A stretch of DNA of 38,164 bases from Verrucomicrobiaceae bacterium (GCA_016795375.1 JAEUHJ010000119.1:1-38164); one strand, 5' to 3'. Shown: positions 8,371 to 17,027, counted from the first letter of the stretch. Notes: generated by a model from the sequence alone, not told the origin. Numbers and translations: made by a program.

Positions 8371-8892
8371 TCAGCCGAGGAGGCGCATGGCCCATTGCAG
8401 GGCGGAGGCGTGCTTCATGGCGATCACAGTGTCGCCGACTTTGACCCCGAAGCTGAGGAACTCGTCGAGGTCCTTCATCTGCTGGTTGAATTCGCGCCCA
8501 GGCCCGCTGGTTTCGTCCTTCGTCTGCGCCGCGCAGTCGCGCAGCAGGCGGATGGCGGGCTCGATTTCGCGGCGTTTGCGTTCGCGGGTGATGGTGATGA
8601 AGATCTTCCACACGTCCTTCTCCGCCTCGAAGTATTCCTTGCGGTCGCCCTTGTGCGTGATGATGCGCACGAGGTTCCAGGCGACCAGCTCCTTGAGGTT
8701 TGTGTGGGCGTTGCCGCGGCTGATTTGGAGCTTTTCCATGACCTCGTCGGTACACATCGGCTGCGGAGCGGTCATCAGCAGGGCGTGAATCTGCGCCATG
8801 GTGCGGTTGATGCCCCACTGCGTGCCCAGCGAACCCCACTGCGCCACGAATCCCTCGCGGGCTTTTTCCCAGGCTGGTTGTTGCTTGCTCAC
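8371..8892 (-). CDS. GbsR/MarR-family winged-helix transcriptional regulator
   Basis: The product is 173 residues from the GTG at 8892 (MSKQQPAWEK); another GTG at 8916 would place the operator-like repeat inside the gene, so the shorter form is preferred. The N-terminal segment EGFVAQWGSLGTQWGINRTMAQIHALL is typical of the GbsR group. The winged helix follows, with the recognition region around LQISRGNAHTNLKELVAWNLVR and a beta wing at ITHKGDRKEYF. The C-terminal half is helical and probably dimerises. Known GbsR proteins sense choline in osmoprotection operons, but here the neighbour is a desaturase. Matching operator-like repeats at its own start and before the desaturase suggest autoregulation and control of membrane lipid unsaturation. 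The ligand is unknown. Confidence 0.82.
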   Translation of the reverse strand: MSKQQPAWEKAREGFVAQWGSLGTQWGINRTMAQIHALLMTAPQPMCTDEVMEKLQISRGNAHTNLKELVAWNLVRIITHKGDRKEYFEAEKDVWKIFITITRERKRREIEPAIRLLRDCAAQTKDETSGPGREFNQQMKDLDEFLSFGVKVGDTVIAMKHASALQWAMRLLG

Positions 8893-8894
8893 AG

Positions 8895-8912
8895 TTTCAC
8901 TAAAAAATGAAA
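8895..8912. promoter_or_regulatory. Operator-like site at the start of the GbsR-like gene
   Basis: TTTCA-N8-TGAAA, ending 3 bp upstream of the GTG at 8892 in the direction of that gene. It pairs with the site at 8335-8352 (15 of 18 identical). Its position fits autoregulation. Confidence 0.6.
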
Positions 8913-9150
8913 ACACAGAAATGCAAACTCAGATTTCAACTTTCCAGCCCCGTCATACACCCACACTCCAAATTTAAAGAATCCTGCGCTGGATTTCCTT
9001 TGCTTTCATTTCTTCCAGAACCACCCCATTCCCCCCATCGGAAACTTCGGAGTCCTGGATGAGCGTAAGCGCTTGGCACCGTGACGGAAACTGCGTCACG
9101 ATGGCGGCCACATGTTGTCCTAAGCAAAGCGCAGCCATGAGCGGGCAGGA
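8913..9150. other. Intergenic region between DUF1553 gene end and GbsR-like gene
   Basis: No convincing gene is seen here. The only clear structure is a 7-bp stem with 7-nt loop at 9080-9100 (CGTGACG/CGTCACG), just downstream of the DUF1549/DUF1553 gene. It has no T tract on either side, so I do not call it a terminator. The AT-rich part near 8913-8990 probably holds the regulator's promoter; TTGAAA on the minus strand near 8927-8932 is a possible -35 box without a good -10. Confidence 0.5.
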
Positions 9151-12100
9151 TCACCTCCGCATCAAAAACTCATCCAAGTTCATGACCACGTTCGCCACGG
9201 CGGTCCAGGCGGCCAGTTCAGGGATGTTGGCATCCTTTGCGGCCGGGCCGAGAGGGTCGGCGGCCATCTTCAACGCATCGGCGCTGTCGGTTTGATACAG
9301 CGCAAGGCTTTCGGTGTGCAGTTTCGTCAACGCGGTGATCTCATCAGCCGTCGGTTCACGGCTGAGGCAGAGTTTGAAGATGCGGGAGAGACGTTCAGGC
9401 TGCGTTTTGGCCTCGGCGACAAGACGGCGGGCCATGGCCTGGTTCGCCTCGATGAAAACGGGGTCGTTCAACGTCACGAAGGCCTGCAACGGCGTGTTCG
9501 TGCGGCTGCGGCGGATCAGGCAGACCTCGCGATTGCCGGCGTCGAAGGTGGTGAAGCTGGCATAGGGCGAATTGCGCCGCACCTCGGTGTAGAGGCTGCG
9601 GCGGTGGGCGTCCTCGCCCTTGCTGACAGTCCAGTCATTGCTGCGGCCGAAGGCGGTGCTGAGGCCCATGTTCGGCGTCATGGGACGCACCGGCACGCCA
9701 TACATTTTGTCTGACAGCAACCCGCTCACGGCGAGCGCCTGATCACGCAGCAACTCGCCGGTGGGGCGGAAACGCGGGCCACGGGCGAGGAGGCGGTTGT
9801 CGGGATCACGTTCGTTGAGTTCGGCCGATGATTTTGAATCCTGCTGATACGCCCGGCTGGTGAGCATCAGTTTGAGCATGTGCTTGATGTCCCAGCCGCT
9901 GTCCATGAGCTCTGCGGCGAGCCAGTCGAGCAGCTCGGGATGGGCGGGCAGGTCACCCTGGCTGCCGAACTCCTCGCTGCTGCGCACGATGCCGGTGCCG
10001 AAGATGCTTTCCCACAAACGGTTCACCGTCACGCGGGCGGTGAGCGGGTTGTCACGGCTGACGAGCCATTTCGCCATCGTGAGGCGGTTGCGCGGCGCGT
10101 TGGCGGGCAGCGGATTGAAAACGGCGGGCGTGCCCTCGCTCACTTCATCGCCGAGCGCCTGCCAGTTGCCGCGGAGCTGCACTTTCGTCACACGCCGCTG
10201 CTTCGCATCGAGATCACGCATGATCGGCACGCTCACAGGTTTCACGGCGGCCAGTTCCTTCTCTGCGGCGGCAAGGCGCTTGCGCTCGGCGGCGGATTCC
10301 TTCGCGATGTTGCGCACATAATAATCGGTGAGCATCCTCCGCTGTTCCGTCGTGTGTTCCGGCTGCGACAGCGCGGCAATGACATTCGCGGGCGCCTTCG
10401 CGGCCTGTTGCACGCGGGCATCGCCGGTGAAGCTGAGACGGAAACTGCCGAGCGTGTGTTGCTTGTGGCCGCTGTTCTGCGCGAGGGTCACACGCAGCTT
10501 CGACCCAGCGGGCACCACGATGGGCGATGCGGCCAGCAAGGTGAGCGTGTGCGGCTTGTCCACGGCTCCGCCGACGGCCCAGCCTTTGCTTTGCGGCTGG
10601 AGCAATTTCGCGGCCTCAAATCCGCTCTGCTCGTAATCAGCCAGCGCGGTGGTGAAACTCACGGTCACGGGGCCGCCGGTGGTGAATGCCTTGTCCTTGT
10701 CCGGCGCGGGATTGTTTTCGCTCTTCCACAAGGTCTGGCGTTTGTCATCGAGCAGCAGCACGCGGAAGCCGTCAAGACGCTTGCCCACGTTGTCATCCGT
10801 GCGGTTCCACACGACGACACGCTCCACGGCTTTCGCGGCTTTCAAATCGACTTCCCACCACGGATCGTCGTCCGCGCCGGAGGTGTGGGCCACGCTGCCT
10901 TTGTCGTATCTGCCCTCAGTTCCGCCGTCATTGGCGCGTCGTGCCGACGCGTCGGTGTAGGTGCTGCTTTGCTTCGCGGTGCCTTGCGGCGCGATGTTCG
11001 TGCCGCCGCTGAAAACTTCGACCTCGGCGAGTTGGAGGATTTTTTTCTGACCTGGAAGCTCGATGCGTACAAAGCGGGCCTCGGGCGCGGCCTTGCTGGC
11101 AGGCGGGACGACTTCCGCCTTCACTCCGGTGATGACAAAGTTGCCGAATCCGGAGACTGGCAGCGTTTCGAGCCGCAACGCGCTGAGTTTGCCGCCGGTG
11201 GCAGGCAGCTCGATGGTGAAGGTGTCGTTGTCGCTCTTCTTCGCGAGTGAAACGGTGCCGTCACCACGAATCGTGGCGGTTTGCTGGCTCCTCGTCGTCA
11301 CTTTGACAGGTTTGGGTGCCTGCCAGCCCAAATCGCGTGCAAAGCCATGCTGCCACGCATCGAGTCCGGCCAGCCATTTCGCGTCTGGCCTGATAAATTT
11401 GGACTCCAGCGCCGCGATCTCGGCTTTGAGGGCCGCGCGCTGCTTTTTCGTCTCCGGCGTGTCAAAACTGTGCAGTGGCACCTCGTCCTTTTTGTCGCTG
11501 TCGGCGCTTTGATTGAGGAAGGCGTAGAACTGGAAATACTCGGTGATCGTGATGGGATCGTATTTGTGTGTGTGGCACTGGGCGCAGGCCATCGTGGTGC
11601 CCATCCACACGGCGAAGGTCGTGTTCACGCGGTCGATGATGGCGGCGTTGCGGAATTCCTCGTCGTCCGTACCACCTTCGTTCTGCGTCATCGTGTTGCG
11701 ATGGAACGCGGTGGCGATGAGCTGGTCGTCGGTCGGCTTCGGTAGCAAATCGCCTGCGAGCTGCTCGATGGTGAACTGGTCAAAGGGCATGTTCGCGTTC
11801 AACGCGCGGATCACCCAGTCCCGGTAGGCCCAGATTTCGCGCGGCTGGTCGCTCGGATAGCCGGAACTGTCCGCGTAACGTGCGAGATCGAGCCATTGGC
11901 GGGCCCAGTGCTCACCGTAGGCGGGTTTGTTCAAGAAGGAGTCGATTGCGGAATGCGGAGCGCGGAGTGCGGAATTCTTGAAGCGTGCGACTTCTTCGGG
12001 AGTCGGCGGCAGCCCGGTCAAATCGAGCGCGAAACGGCGGATGAGCGTGGCCGCATCGGCTTGAGGCGAGGGCTGAAGTTCCTCCTTCTGCAACCTCCGG

Positions 12101-12633
12101 GCGATGAATGCATCGATGGGGTTCGTGGAGGCATTCCATTCCGAACTCCGCATTCCGAATTCCGCGATCTTCGGCACCGTCGGCCTCACCACCCGCTCAT
12201 AGCTCCAGTGCTTCCCCCACTTCGCGCCCTGCTGGATCCATTCTTTGAGCAGCGCCACCTGCGCGGGCGAGATCACCTTGTGCTGCTTCGGCGGCGGCAT
12301 GACCTCGTCGGGATCGGTGGTCACGATGCGCTCGATCAAGGCGCTCTTTTCGACATTCCCCGGCACCACGGCGGTCGTGCCGTCGTTGTCCTTCTTCGCG
12401 CTCTTTTCCTCATCGAGGCGCAATCCGGCCTCGCGTTTCTTTTCATCCGGACCGTGGCAGAAAAAGCAGTTCTCGCTCAGGATCGGGCGGATCTGCTTGG
12501 AAAAATCGACCGGCTCCGCGAGGACGGAGGACGCGAGGGCAAAGATGACGAGAGGCCGGGGGATCACGGCGCATTGATACGGCCTCAAAGAAGGCTTTTT
12601 GACCACGGCAGGAATGATTGCCAGCCTTTCCAT
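9151..12633 (-). CDS. DUF1549/DUF1553 (PSCyt) exported haem protein with discoidin-like domain
   Basis: This 1160-residue protein has the PSCyt order. CFFCH at 56-60 is in a PSCyt1 haem domain, followed by a DUF1549 domain with a second haem motif (ACAQCHTHKYDP), a middle insert, and a C-terminal DUF1553 domain (RVTVNRLWESIFGTGIV). The insert contains an F5/8 type C (discoidin)-like jelly roll (FVRIELPG, NIAPQGTAKQSSTY, WWEVDL), likely a carbohydrate-binding module. The start may be ATG 12633 or GTG 12567; the latter gives a cleaner signal peptide (IPRPLVIFALASSVLAEP). Such proteins abound in Planctomycetes and Verrucomicrobia, often near sulfatases. Two loops, at about 155-166 and 219-229, are encoded by copies of a palindromic repeat. 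Confidence 0.88.
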   Translation of the reverse strand: MERLAIIPAVVKKPSLRPYQCAVIPRPLVIFALASSVLAEPVDFSKQIRPILSENCFFCHGPDEKKREAGLRLDEEKSAKKDNDGTTAVVPGNVEKSALIERIVTTDPDEVMPPPKQHKVISPAQVALLKEWIQQGAKWGKHWSYERVVRPTVPKIAEFGMRSSEWNASTNPIDAFIARRLQKEELQPSPQADAATLIRRFALDLTGLPPTPEEVARFKNSALRAPHSAIDSFLNKPAYGEHWARQWLDLARYADSSGYPSDQPREIWAYRDWVIRALNANMPFDQFTIEQLAGDLLPKPTDDQLIATAFHRNTMTQNEGGTDDEEFRNAAIIDRVNTTFAVWMGTTMACAQCHTHKYDPITITEYFQFYAFLNQSADSDKKDEVPLHSFDTPETKKQRAALKAEIAALESKFIRPDAKWLAGLDAWQHGFARDLGWQAPKPVKVTTRSQQTATIRGDGTVSLAKKSDNDTFTIELPATGGKLSALRLETLPVSGFGNFVITGVKAEVVPPASKAAPEARFVRIELPGQKKILQLAEVEVFSGGTNIAPQGTAKQSSTYTDASARRANDGGTEGRYDKGSVAHTSGADDDPWWEVDLKAAKAVERVVVWNRTDDNVGKRLDGFRVLLLDDKRQTLWKSENNPAPDKDKAFTTGGPVTVSFTTALADYEQSGFEAAKLLQPQSKGWAVGGAVDKPHTLTLLAASPIVVPAGSKLRVTLAQNSGHKQHTLGSFRLSFTGDARVQQAAKAPANVIAALSQPEHTTEQRRMLTDYYVRNIAKESAAERKRLAAAEKELAAVKPVSVPIMRDLDAKQRRVTKVQLRGNWQALGDEVSEGTPAVFNPLPANAPRNRLTMAKWLVSRDNPLTARVTVNRLWESIFGTGIVRSSEEFGSQGDLPAHPELLDWLAAELMDSGWDIKHMLKLMLTSRAYQQDSKSSAELNERDPDNRLLARGPRFRPTGELLRDQALAVSGLLSDKMYGVPVRPMTPNMGLSTAFGRSNDWTVSKGEDAHRRSLYTEVRRNSPYASFTTFDAGNREVCLIRRSRTNTPLQAFVTLNDPVFIEANQAMARRLVAEAKTQPERLSRIFKLCLSREPTADEITALTKLHTESLALYQTDSADALKMAADPLGPAAKDANIPELAAWTAVANVVMNLDEFLMRR
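11946..11977 (+). repeat. GCGGAAT-type repeat copy 1 inside the DUF1549 gene
   Basis: A run built from GCGGAATGCGGAGCGCGGAG followed by TGCGGAATTC. It matches the reverse complement of 12136-12168 at 26 of 33 positions. It is translated in frame as part of a loop reading KNSALRAPHSAIDS, where related proteins normally have an unrelated loop of similar length. Confidence 0.75.
12136..12168 (-). repeat. GCGGAAT-type repeat copy 2 inside the DUF1549 gene
   Basis: Inverted relative to 11946-11977 (26 of 33 identical). In frame it encodes IAEFGMRSSEWNAS in the linker just before the conserved NPIDAFIARRL segment. The two copies flank about 160 bp of ordinary conserved domain, so they are separate insertions in two loops, or a pair placed around it, and not one hairpin insertion. 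Confidence 0.75.
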
Positions 12634-12673
12634 TCCATGTCCGGAAAACAGCGACGTGCCGGAACCGGGTGCC

Positions 12674-14863
12674 TTACGACCCTGGATTCGGCGGCTGTGG
12701 TTGATTGCGTGCCGCCTCTTCCGCTGCGCGGCGGGCGGCCTCCTGCGCGGCCCGTTGCGCCTCTTCCTGCGCCCGGCGCATCTGTTCCTCAACAGCCCGG
12801 CGTGCTTGTTCTTCAGCCTGACGTTGCGCCATCTCTTGGGCGCGGCGCAGTTCAGCTTCCGCCTGACGACGGGCTTCTTCCTGTGCAGCACGCATGGCCA
12901 TTTCCTGCTGGCGGATTTGCTCTTCCTGCGCACGACGCGCCTGTTCCTCCGCCTGGCGCTGCGCCATCTCCTGAGCACGCCGTGCTGCCTCCTCCTGCTG
13001 ACGGGCGCGTTCGGCCTCGGCGGCGGCTTGTGCTTGTTCGGCTGCCATCTTTTCAGCGGCGGCGCGTTGCTGCGCGGCTTGTTCTTCCTGCTGGCGCTGC
13101 ATCGCGGCGGCTTCGGCCTGCTGACGGCCACGCTCGGCCTCAGCGGCGGCTTGTGCTTGTTCGGCTGCCATCTTTTCAGCGGCGGCGCGTTGCTGCGCGG
13201 CTTGTTCTTCCTGTTGGCGTTGCATCGCGGCGGCTTCGGCCTGCTGACGGACGCGTTCGACCTCGGCGGCGGCTTGTGCTTGTTCGGCGGCCATTTTTTC
13301 GGCGGCAACTGACTGCGGTGTGGTTGTTTCGACAGCAGCAGGTGAAACTTCAGCAGCCACGGCAGGTACGGGCTGGGAAGATGGTGCAGGCATCTCCACC
13401 CTTGGAGGAGAGGGCTTTTCCACCACGACGGGTTTTGCGGCAACCGGATCCGCAGCCGGCCGCGATTCCGGCCCGTGCCGGTCCGGCCTTGCCTCCTCCA
13501 GCTTGATCTCGTCGGCCGTGGCAGCGCGCACGGTTTCCTGAGTCACCGCAGGTGGGACAACAGGCGCGGGTGCTGGCTCCGGCTGAGCAACGGCAGGCGG
13601 CGTTGGCCCGGCCACCACCGGTTGCTGCTGCACGACGGCGGACGCTTTCTCCGCTGCGATCGTTTCGCGAATTTTCTCCGCCATTCGTTGCGGAACGCCC
13701 TCAAAGGCGTCCACACGCCTCGGTTTGTCGATATGCTCCACGATCTGGGGGCGCACCGGCGGCTCACCCGTCTTTGCGACTGGCAGATCAATGATGACTG
13801 GCGGTGACAAGCGCTCTTCACGGCGATGCCCGCGTTCGTGAGGCGGAATCTGATCCGCTGAAGCTGTTCGCACCTGCATCTGCGGCACCTGGCTCGCGTT
13901 GGCGCGCTCCATCTGCGCACGCGGCGGGCCGCCATGGTGTTTGAAGACGTTACGTTCAGGGCGGTCGTCACAGCGCACGATCTGCGTGACGTTCACGCTG
14001 CTCTGGAAGATCGCGGTGTTGCGCGTCACTGGCGCACAAAAAGAGGTGTAACTCGGCTGCGTGAAATGATTCGTCGTGATGAAGGTGTAGCTCGACGGGC
14101 CGAGGTTGTAACGCGAATCGCAGTCACGATACACTCCGTCAAACGAGCCGCGCTCAGGCGGCAGAGGAGCCCAGCCGACATAATCGCGGCTCTGCCGCCA
14201 GGAGACCCACGCAGGCGCCCACTCAACGCCCGGCACCCACACCCAGCCGTGGCGCGAGAGATTCACCCAGCGGCCATAATGATAGGTAGCCCAGCCAAAC
14301 GGCTCGTTCGACTGCCAGGTCCAGCCGAGCGAAGACCACGCCCAGCAGCCATCGACATACGGCCGCCAGCGCGACGTGGCGGCCGAGGGCTGCCAGCAGT
14401 AACCGTAACCGCTCACATCAAACCAGCGGCCATATGGCGCGAGCCGGTCATAAAACAGCGAGTAATCAGACGCGGGCGAAACCGCTGGCGCGGAGTTCTG
14501 CCGGGGCAAAGGCGCGGCTTTTTGCGCGATGGCGTTGCTTTGGCGCCGCGCCGCGTCCGCCTGCGTGCGCAGCTCGTCATTCTGCTTCTTCAAGGCGTCG
14601 AGCGAGCCGCGCAGCTCCGCGTTTTCACGATCCTTGAGCACCTGCGTCATCTCCGCGAGCTGTTTGTCCATCAGCGCCGTCTTCGTATCGATCTCCAATG
14701 CCTGCCGTTGCAGCGCGTCGCGCGCGGAGGCCAGTTCCGCCTGCGTCTTTTGCATCTCCGCCGGATTTGCGGCTGCCACCACGGGAGGAGTGGAAGGCTT
14801 TTCACAACTGGCAGTGGCGAACAACGCCGCGAGGGCAAGGAAGGAGCGAAGATGTGTCATCAT
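12674..14863 (-). CDS. DUF6600-type lipoprotein with long coiled-coil tail
   Basis: The product is 729 residues from the ATG at 14863. A lipoprotein signal peptide ends in a lipobox (FATASC), so it should be membrane anchored. Next come a coiled coil (about 35-110), then a W/Y/G-rich region (YGRWFDVSGYGYCWQPS, DGCWAWSSLGWTW, YHYGRWVNL, WAPAWVSWR) matching the DUF6600 pattern, a proline-rich linker, and a C-terminal Q/E/A/R-rich coiled coil to residue 729. The coiled coil contains a 41-residue repeat encoded by 123-bp tandem DNA repeats (about 13013-13307). The role is unknown; the layout suggests an envelope-spanning spacer. It lies 40 bp upstream of the DUF1549/DUF1553 gene on the same strand, so cotranscription is possible. 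Confidence 0.8.
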   Translation of the reverse strand: MMTHLRSFLALAALFATASCEKPSTPPVVAAANPAEMQKTQAELASARDALQRQALEIDTKTALMDKQLAEMTQVLKDRENAELRGSLDALKKQNDELRTQADAARRQSNAIAQKAAPLPRQNSAPAVSPASDYSLFYDRLAPYGRWFDVSGYGYCWQPSAATSRWRPYVDGCWAWSSLGWTWQSNEPFGWATYHYGRWVNLSRHGWVWVPGVEWAPAWVSWRQSRDYVGWAPLPPERGSFDGVYRDCDSRYNLGPSSYTFITTNHFTQPSYTSFCAPVTRNTAIFQSSVNVTQIVRCDDRPERNVFKHHGGPPRAQMERANASQVPQMQVRTASADQIPPHERGHRREERLSPPVIIDLPVAKTGEPPVRPQIVEHIDKPRRVDAFEGVPQRMAEKIRETIAAEKASAVVQQQPVVAGPTPPAVAQPEPAPAPVVPPAVTQETVRAATADEIKLEEARPDRHGPESRPAADPVAAKPVVVEKPSPPRVEMPAPSSQPVPAVAAEVSPAAVETTTPQSVAAEKMAAEQAQAAAEVERVRQQAEAAAMQRQQEEQAAQQRAAAEKMAAEQAQAAAEAERGRQQAEAAAMQRQQEEQAAQQRAAAEKMAAEQAQAAAEAERARQQEEAARRAQEMAQRQAEEQARRAQEEQIRQQEMAMRAAQEEARRQAEAELRRAQEMAQRQAEEQARRAVEEQMRRAQEEAQRAAQEAARRAAEEAARNQPQPPNPGS
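13013..13307 (-). repeat. 123-bp tandem repeat in the coiled-coil lipoprotein gene
   Basis: Two full units and a partial third, spaced exactly 123 bp apart (anchor points 13028, 13151 and 13274). The units are almost identical and encode the 41-residue motif starting AAEKMAAEQAQAAAEAER. Near-identity at the DNA level points to recent duplication and likely copy-number variation. Confidence 0.88.
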
Positions 14864-14932
14864 AAGGAAGGATGACCTTCTGACGCCAGGCCGGCCTGTC
14901 TCATTCAAAACGCCTCGCGGTGAAACCCCGCC

Positions 14933-15610
14933 TCACCGCCGTCGCTTCACGACCTGCTGCGTCTGTCGCGTCTTCAGCATCAAGTCCGCGTCCAGCACGC
15001 CGCTGAAATGCGTCAGAGGATAGATGACGCTGCGCCGACCGATGATGCTGCCGGGGCTGATCACGCTGTTGCAGCCGATCTCGGCATGGTCGCCGATGAT
15101 CGCGCCGAATTTCAGCAGCCCGGTGGGAACGGCGCCGGTGTCCGTCCGCACCTGCACCTCCAGCCGGTCCAGCCGCACGTTGGAGAGCGTCACCCCGGCG
15201 CCGAGGTGCGCCTTGTAGCCGAGGATCGAGTCGCCGACGTAGTTGTAGTGCGGGATTTCGCAGCCGTCGAAGACCACGCAGTTCTTGAACTCGCACGAGT
15301 TCCCCAGCACGCAGCCGTCACCGATGATCACGTTCTCGCGGATGTAGCAGCCGGCGCGAATCTGGCAGTTCCGTCCGATCCAGGCCGGGCCTTTGATCAC
15401 CGCGCCGGGCTCCAGCGTCGTGCCTTCATCAATGAAAACATCCTCGCCGATGAACGCGCCAGGCGGCACCTGCACGCGAATCTCCCGCTGCAGGCGGAAT
15501 TCCAGATACTGCTCCACCCGCGTCAACGCCGTCCACACGGGTGAGTCATCCGGAAACAGGATGCCGTGTTTCGTGTGCGTGAGGTCGAGGTAGTCGCGGG
15601 CGGGGAACAC
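14933..15610 (-). CDS. Left-handed beta-helix (hexapeptide) protein, GlmU C-terminal-like
   Basis: This 225-residue protein starts with a short helical region, then from about residue 45 shows hexapeptide repeats of a left-handed beta helix (GAFIGEDVFIDEGTTL, IGRNCQIRAGCYI, NVIIGDGCVLGNSC). HYNYVGDSILG corresponds to the acetyltransferase domain of GlmU. No nucleotidyltransferase domain is present, so it is not a full GlmU. It may acylate a sugar nucleotide or bind one; the substrate is unknown. It follows frr by 12 bp on the same strand, suggesting it is transcribed with pyrH and frr. Confidence 0.75.
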   Translation of the reverse strand: MFPARDYLDLTHTKHGILFPDDSPVWTALTRVEQYLEFRLQREIRVQVPPGAFIGEDVFIDEGTTLEPGAVIKGPAWIGRNCQIRAGCYIRENVIIGDGCVLGNSCEFKNCVVFDGCEIPHYNYVGDSILGYKAHLGAGVTLSNVRLDRLEVQVRTDTGAVPTGLLKFGAIIGDHAEIGCNSVISPGSIIGRRSVIYPLTHFSGVLDADLMLKTRQTQQVVKRRR

Positions 15611-15622
15611 GGAGCACAGAAG

Positions 15623-16189
15623 TTAAACCGTCAAAATCTCCTTCTCCTTCGACACCACATGCTGGTCGATCTCGGCGATTTTTTTGTCGGTGAGTGTCTG
15701 CACCTCTTTTTCGCGACGATGCAGATCATCCTCGGTGATATGGCCGTCCTTCTCGCCCTTTTTCAGCGCTTCGAGCGCCTCGCGGCGGGCGGAGCGCACG
15801 CGCACGCGGGCTTCCTCGCCGAGTGTCTTGCACATCTTCACCATCTGCTCGCGTCGCTCCTGGGAGAGGGCGGGGATCGGCAGGCGGATCACCTTGCCTT
15901 CGATGCTGCCGTTCAGGCCGAGACGTGATTCACGGATCGCACGGTCGATGTCCTGCAGCGTGGCCGGATCGAACGGCTCGATGCGGATCAGGCGCGCGTC
16001 CGGCGTGGTGATCATGGCGAGCTGCTTCAGTTTCATGTGGCTGCCGTAGCTCATCACATGCACGTCCATGTTTTCGACGAGCGTGGGGCTGGCCTTGCCG
16101 GTGCGCACGGTGGCGAATTCGTGGATGGCGTGCTCGACGGCCTTCGTCATGGCCTCGTCGCACTCCAGGATGGTCATTTCAGGGTCCAT
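15623..16189 (-). CDS. frr: Ribosome recycling factor
   Basis: This 188-residue protein has the family's usual length and two domains. The helical domain has the hallmark FATVRTGKASPTLVENM near the N-terminus, and the conserved central segment is GKVIRLPIPALSQERREQMVK. With EF-G it splits post-termination ribosomes in the cytoplasm. It starts at ATG 16189 (MDPEM) or 16177 (MTILECDEA); the latter is closer to the family's usual N-terminus. It lies 15 bp downstream of pyrH, the classic pyrH-frr arrangement. The expected upstream genes rpsB and tsf are not here; a divergent PLP-enzyme gene is in their place. Confidence 0.96.
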   Translation of the reverse strand: MDPEMTILECDEAMTKAVEHAIHEFATVRTGKASPTLVENMDVHVMSYGSHMKLKQLAMITTPDARLIRIEPFDPATLQDIDRAIRESRLGLNGSIEGKVIRLPIPALSQERREQMVKMCKTLGEEARVRVRSARREALEALKKGEKDGHITEDDLHRREKEVQTLTDKKIAEIDQHVVSKEKEILTV

Positions 16190-16204
16190 GTCAGTGTCGG
16201 GTTG

Positions 16205-16951
16205 TCAGTTGGCCGCGCCTTTGGCATCGACCAGCGTGCCGATGTGCTCGCCGGTGAGGGCGCGGCGGATGTTGTCCGGCTCGTTCATGCTGAACACGCC
16301 GATGGGCATGTTGTTCTCCATGCACAGCGAGAACGCGGTGGAGTCCATCACCTTGAGCTGGCGTGTCAGGCACTCGTGGAAACTGATGCGGTCGAATCTC
16401 TTCGCGCCGGGATGCTTGTTGGGATCGGCGTCGTAGATGCCGTCCACCTTGGTGGCCTTCAGGACGATCTCCGCGCTGATCTCGCTGGCGCGCAGCGCGG
16501 CGGTGGTGTCGGTGGAGAAGAACGGATTGCCCGTGCCGGCGGCGAAGATCACCACGCGGCCGAGTTCCAGATGGCGCATCGCTTTGCGCCGCACGAAGGG
16601 CTCGGCCACGTTGTCCATCTTGATCGCGCTTTGCACGCGCGTCGGCACGTCCATGGCCTCCAGCATGCTTTGCAGCGCCAGCGAGTTCATCACCGTGGCC
16701 AGCATGCCCATGTAATCCGCCGTGGCGCGCTCCATGCCCTTGTTGCTGGCGCTGACACCTCGCCAGAAATTGCCGCCGCCCACCACCAGTGCGATCTCCA
16801 GGCCGGTCTGGTGCGCCGCCTTGATCTGCGCCGCCATGTCTTCGACGATCGGCGGGGAGATGTTGTCCGTGCTGCCCGGCTGCCTCAGCGCCTCGCCACT
16901 GAGCTTGAGCAGAACACGACGAAATTTACGTGGAGAAGTGGAGTCGGCCAT
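16205..16951 (-). CDS. pyrH: UMP kinase
   Basis: The product is 248 residues from the ATG at 16951 (MADSTSPRKF). An ATG at 16972 would add seven residues; a possible -10 box overlaps it, so the shorter form is preferred. The amino-acid-kinase fold is clear: RVLLKLSGEAL at about 12-22, the phosphate loop VVGGGNFWRG, GTGNPFFSTDTTAALRA, and VDGIYDADPNKHPGAKRF. It phosphorylates UMP to UDP with ATP in pyrimidine nucleotide synthesis and is essential in most bacteria. It heads an apparent operon with frr and the beta-helix gene. The 76-bp gap to the divergent PLP gene holds promoters for both directions. Confidence 0.96.
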   Translation of the reverse strand: MADSTSPRKFRRVLLKLSGEALRQPGSTDNISPPIVEDMAAQIKAAHQTGLEIALVVGGGNFWRGVSASNKGMERATADYMGMLATVMNSLALQSMLEAMDVPTRVQSAIKMDNVAEPFVRRKAMRHLELGRVVIFAAGTGNPFFSTDTTAALRASEISAEIVLKATKVDGIYDADPNKHPGAKRFDRISFHECLTRQLKVMDSTAFSLCMENNMPIGVFSMNEPDNIRRALTGEHIGTLVDAKGAAN

Positions 16952-17027
16952 GAAGGAGCGGATTTGATCCATAAAGCATGAGCGCGGCGGCCTTGCAAAG
17001 GCAAATCTGCTGAGGCATCCATCGTGC

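Noticed and set aside
9080..9100. Terminator after the PSCyt gene
   Set aside because: Good 7-bp stem but no T tract on either side.
8936..9154. Possible 72-residue gene on the minus strand
   Set aside because: No start signal, no homologous pattern, and it overlaps the end of the PSCyt gene.
13013..13307. CRISPR-like tandem repeat
   Set aside because: Units are 123 bp with no spacers and are coding throughout.
12634..13443. N-terminal extension of the DUF1549/DUF1553 frame
   Set aside because: Lies inside the coiled-coil lipoprotein gene and gives a K/R/P-rich low-complexity peptide before the signal peptide.
11896..13506. Long plus-strand frame opposite the PSCyt and lipoprotein genes
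   Set aside because: Antisense of two well-supported genes; low-complexity product.
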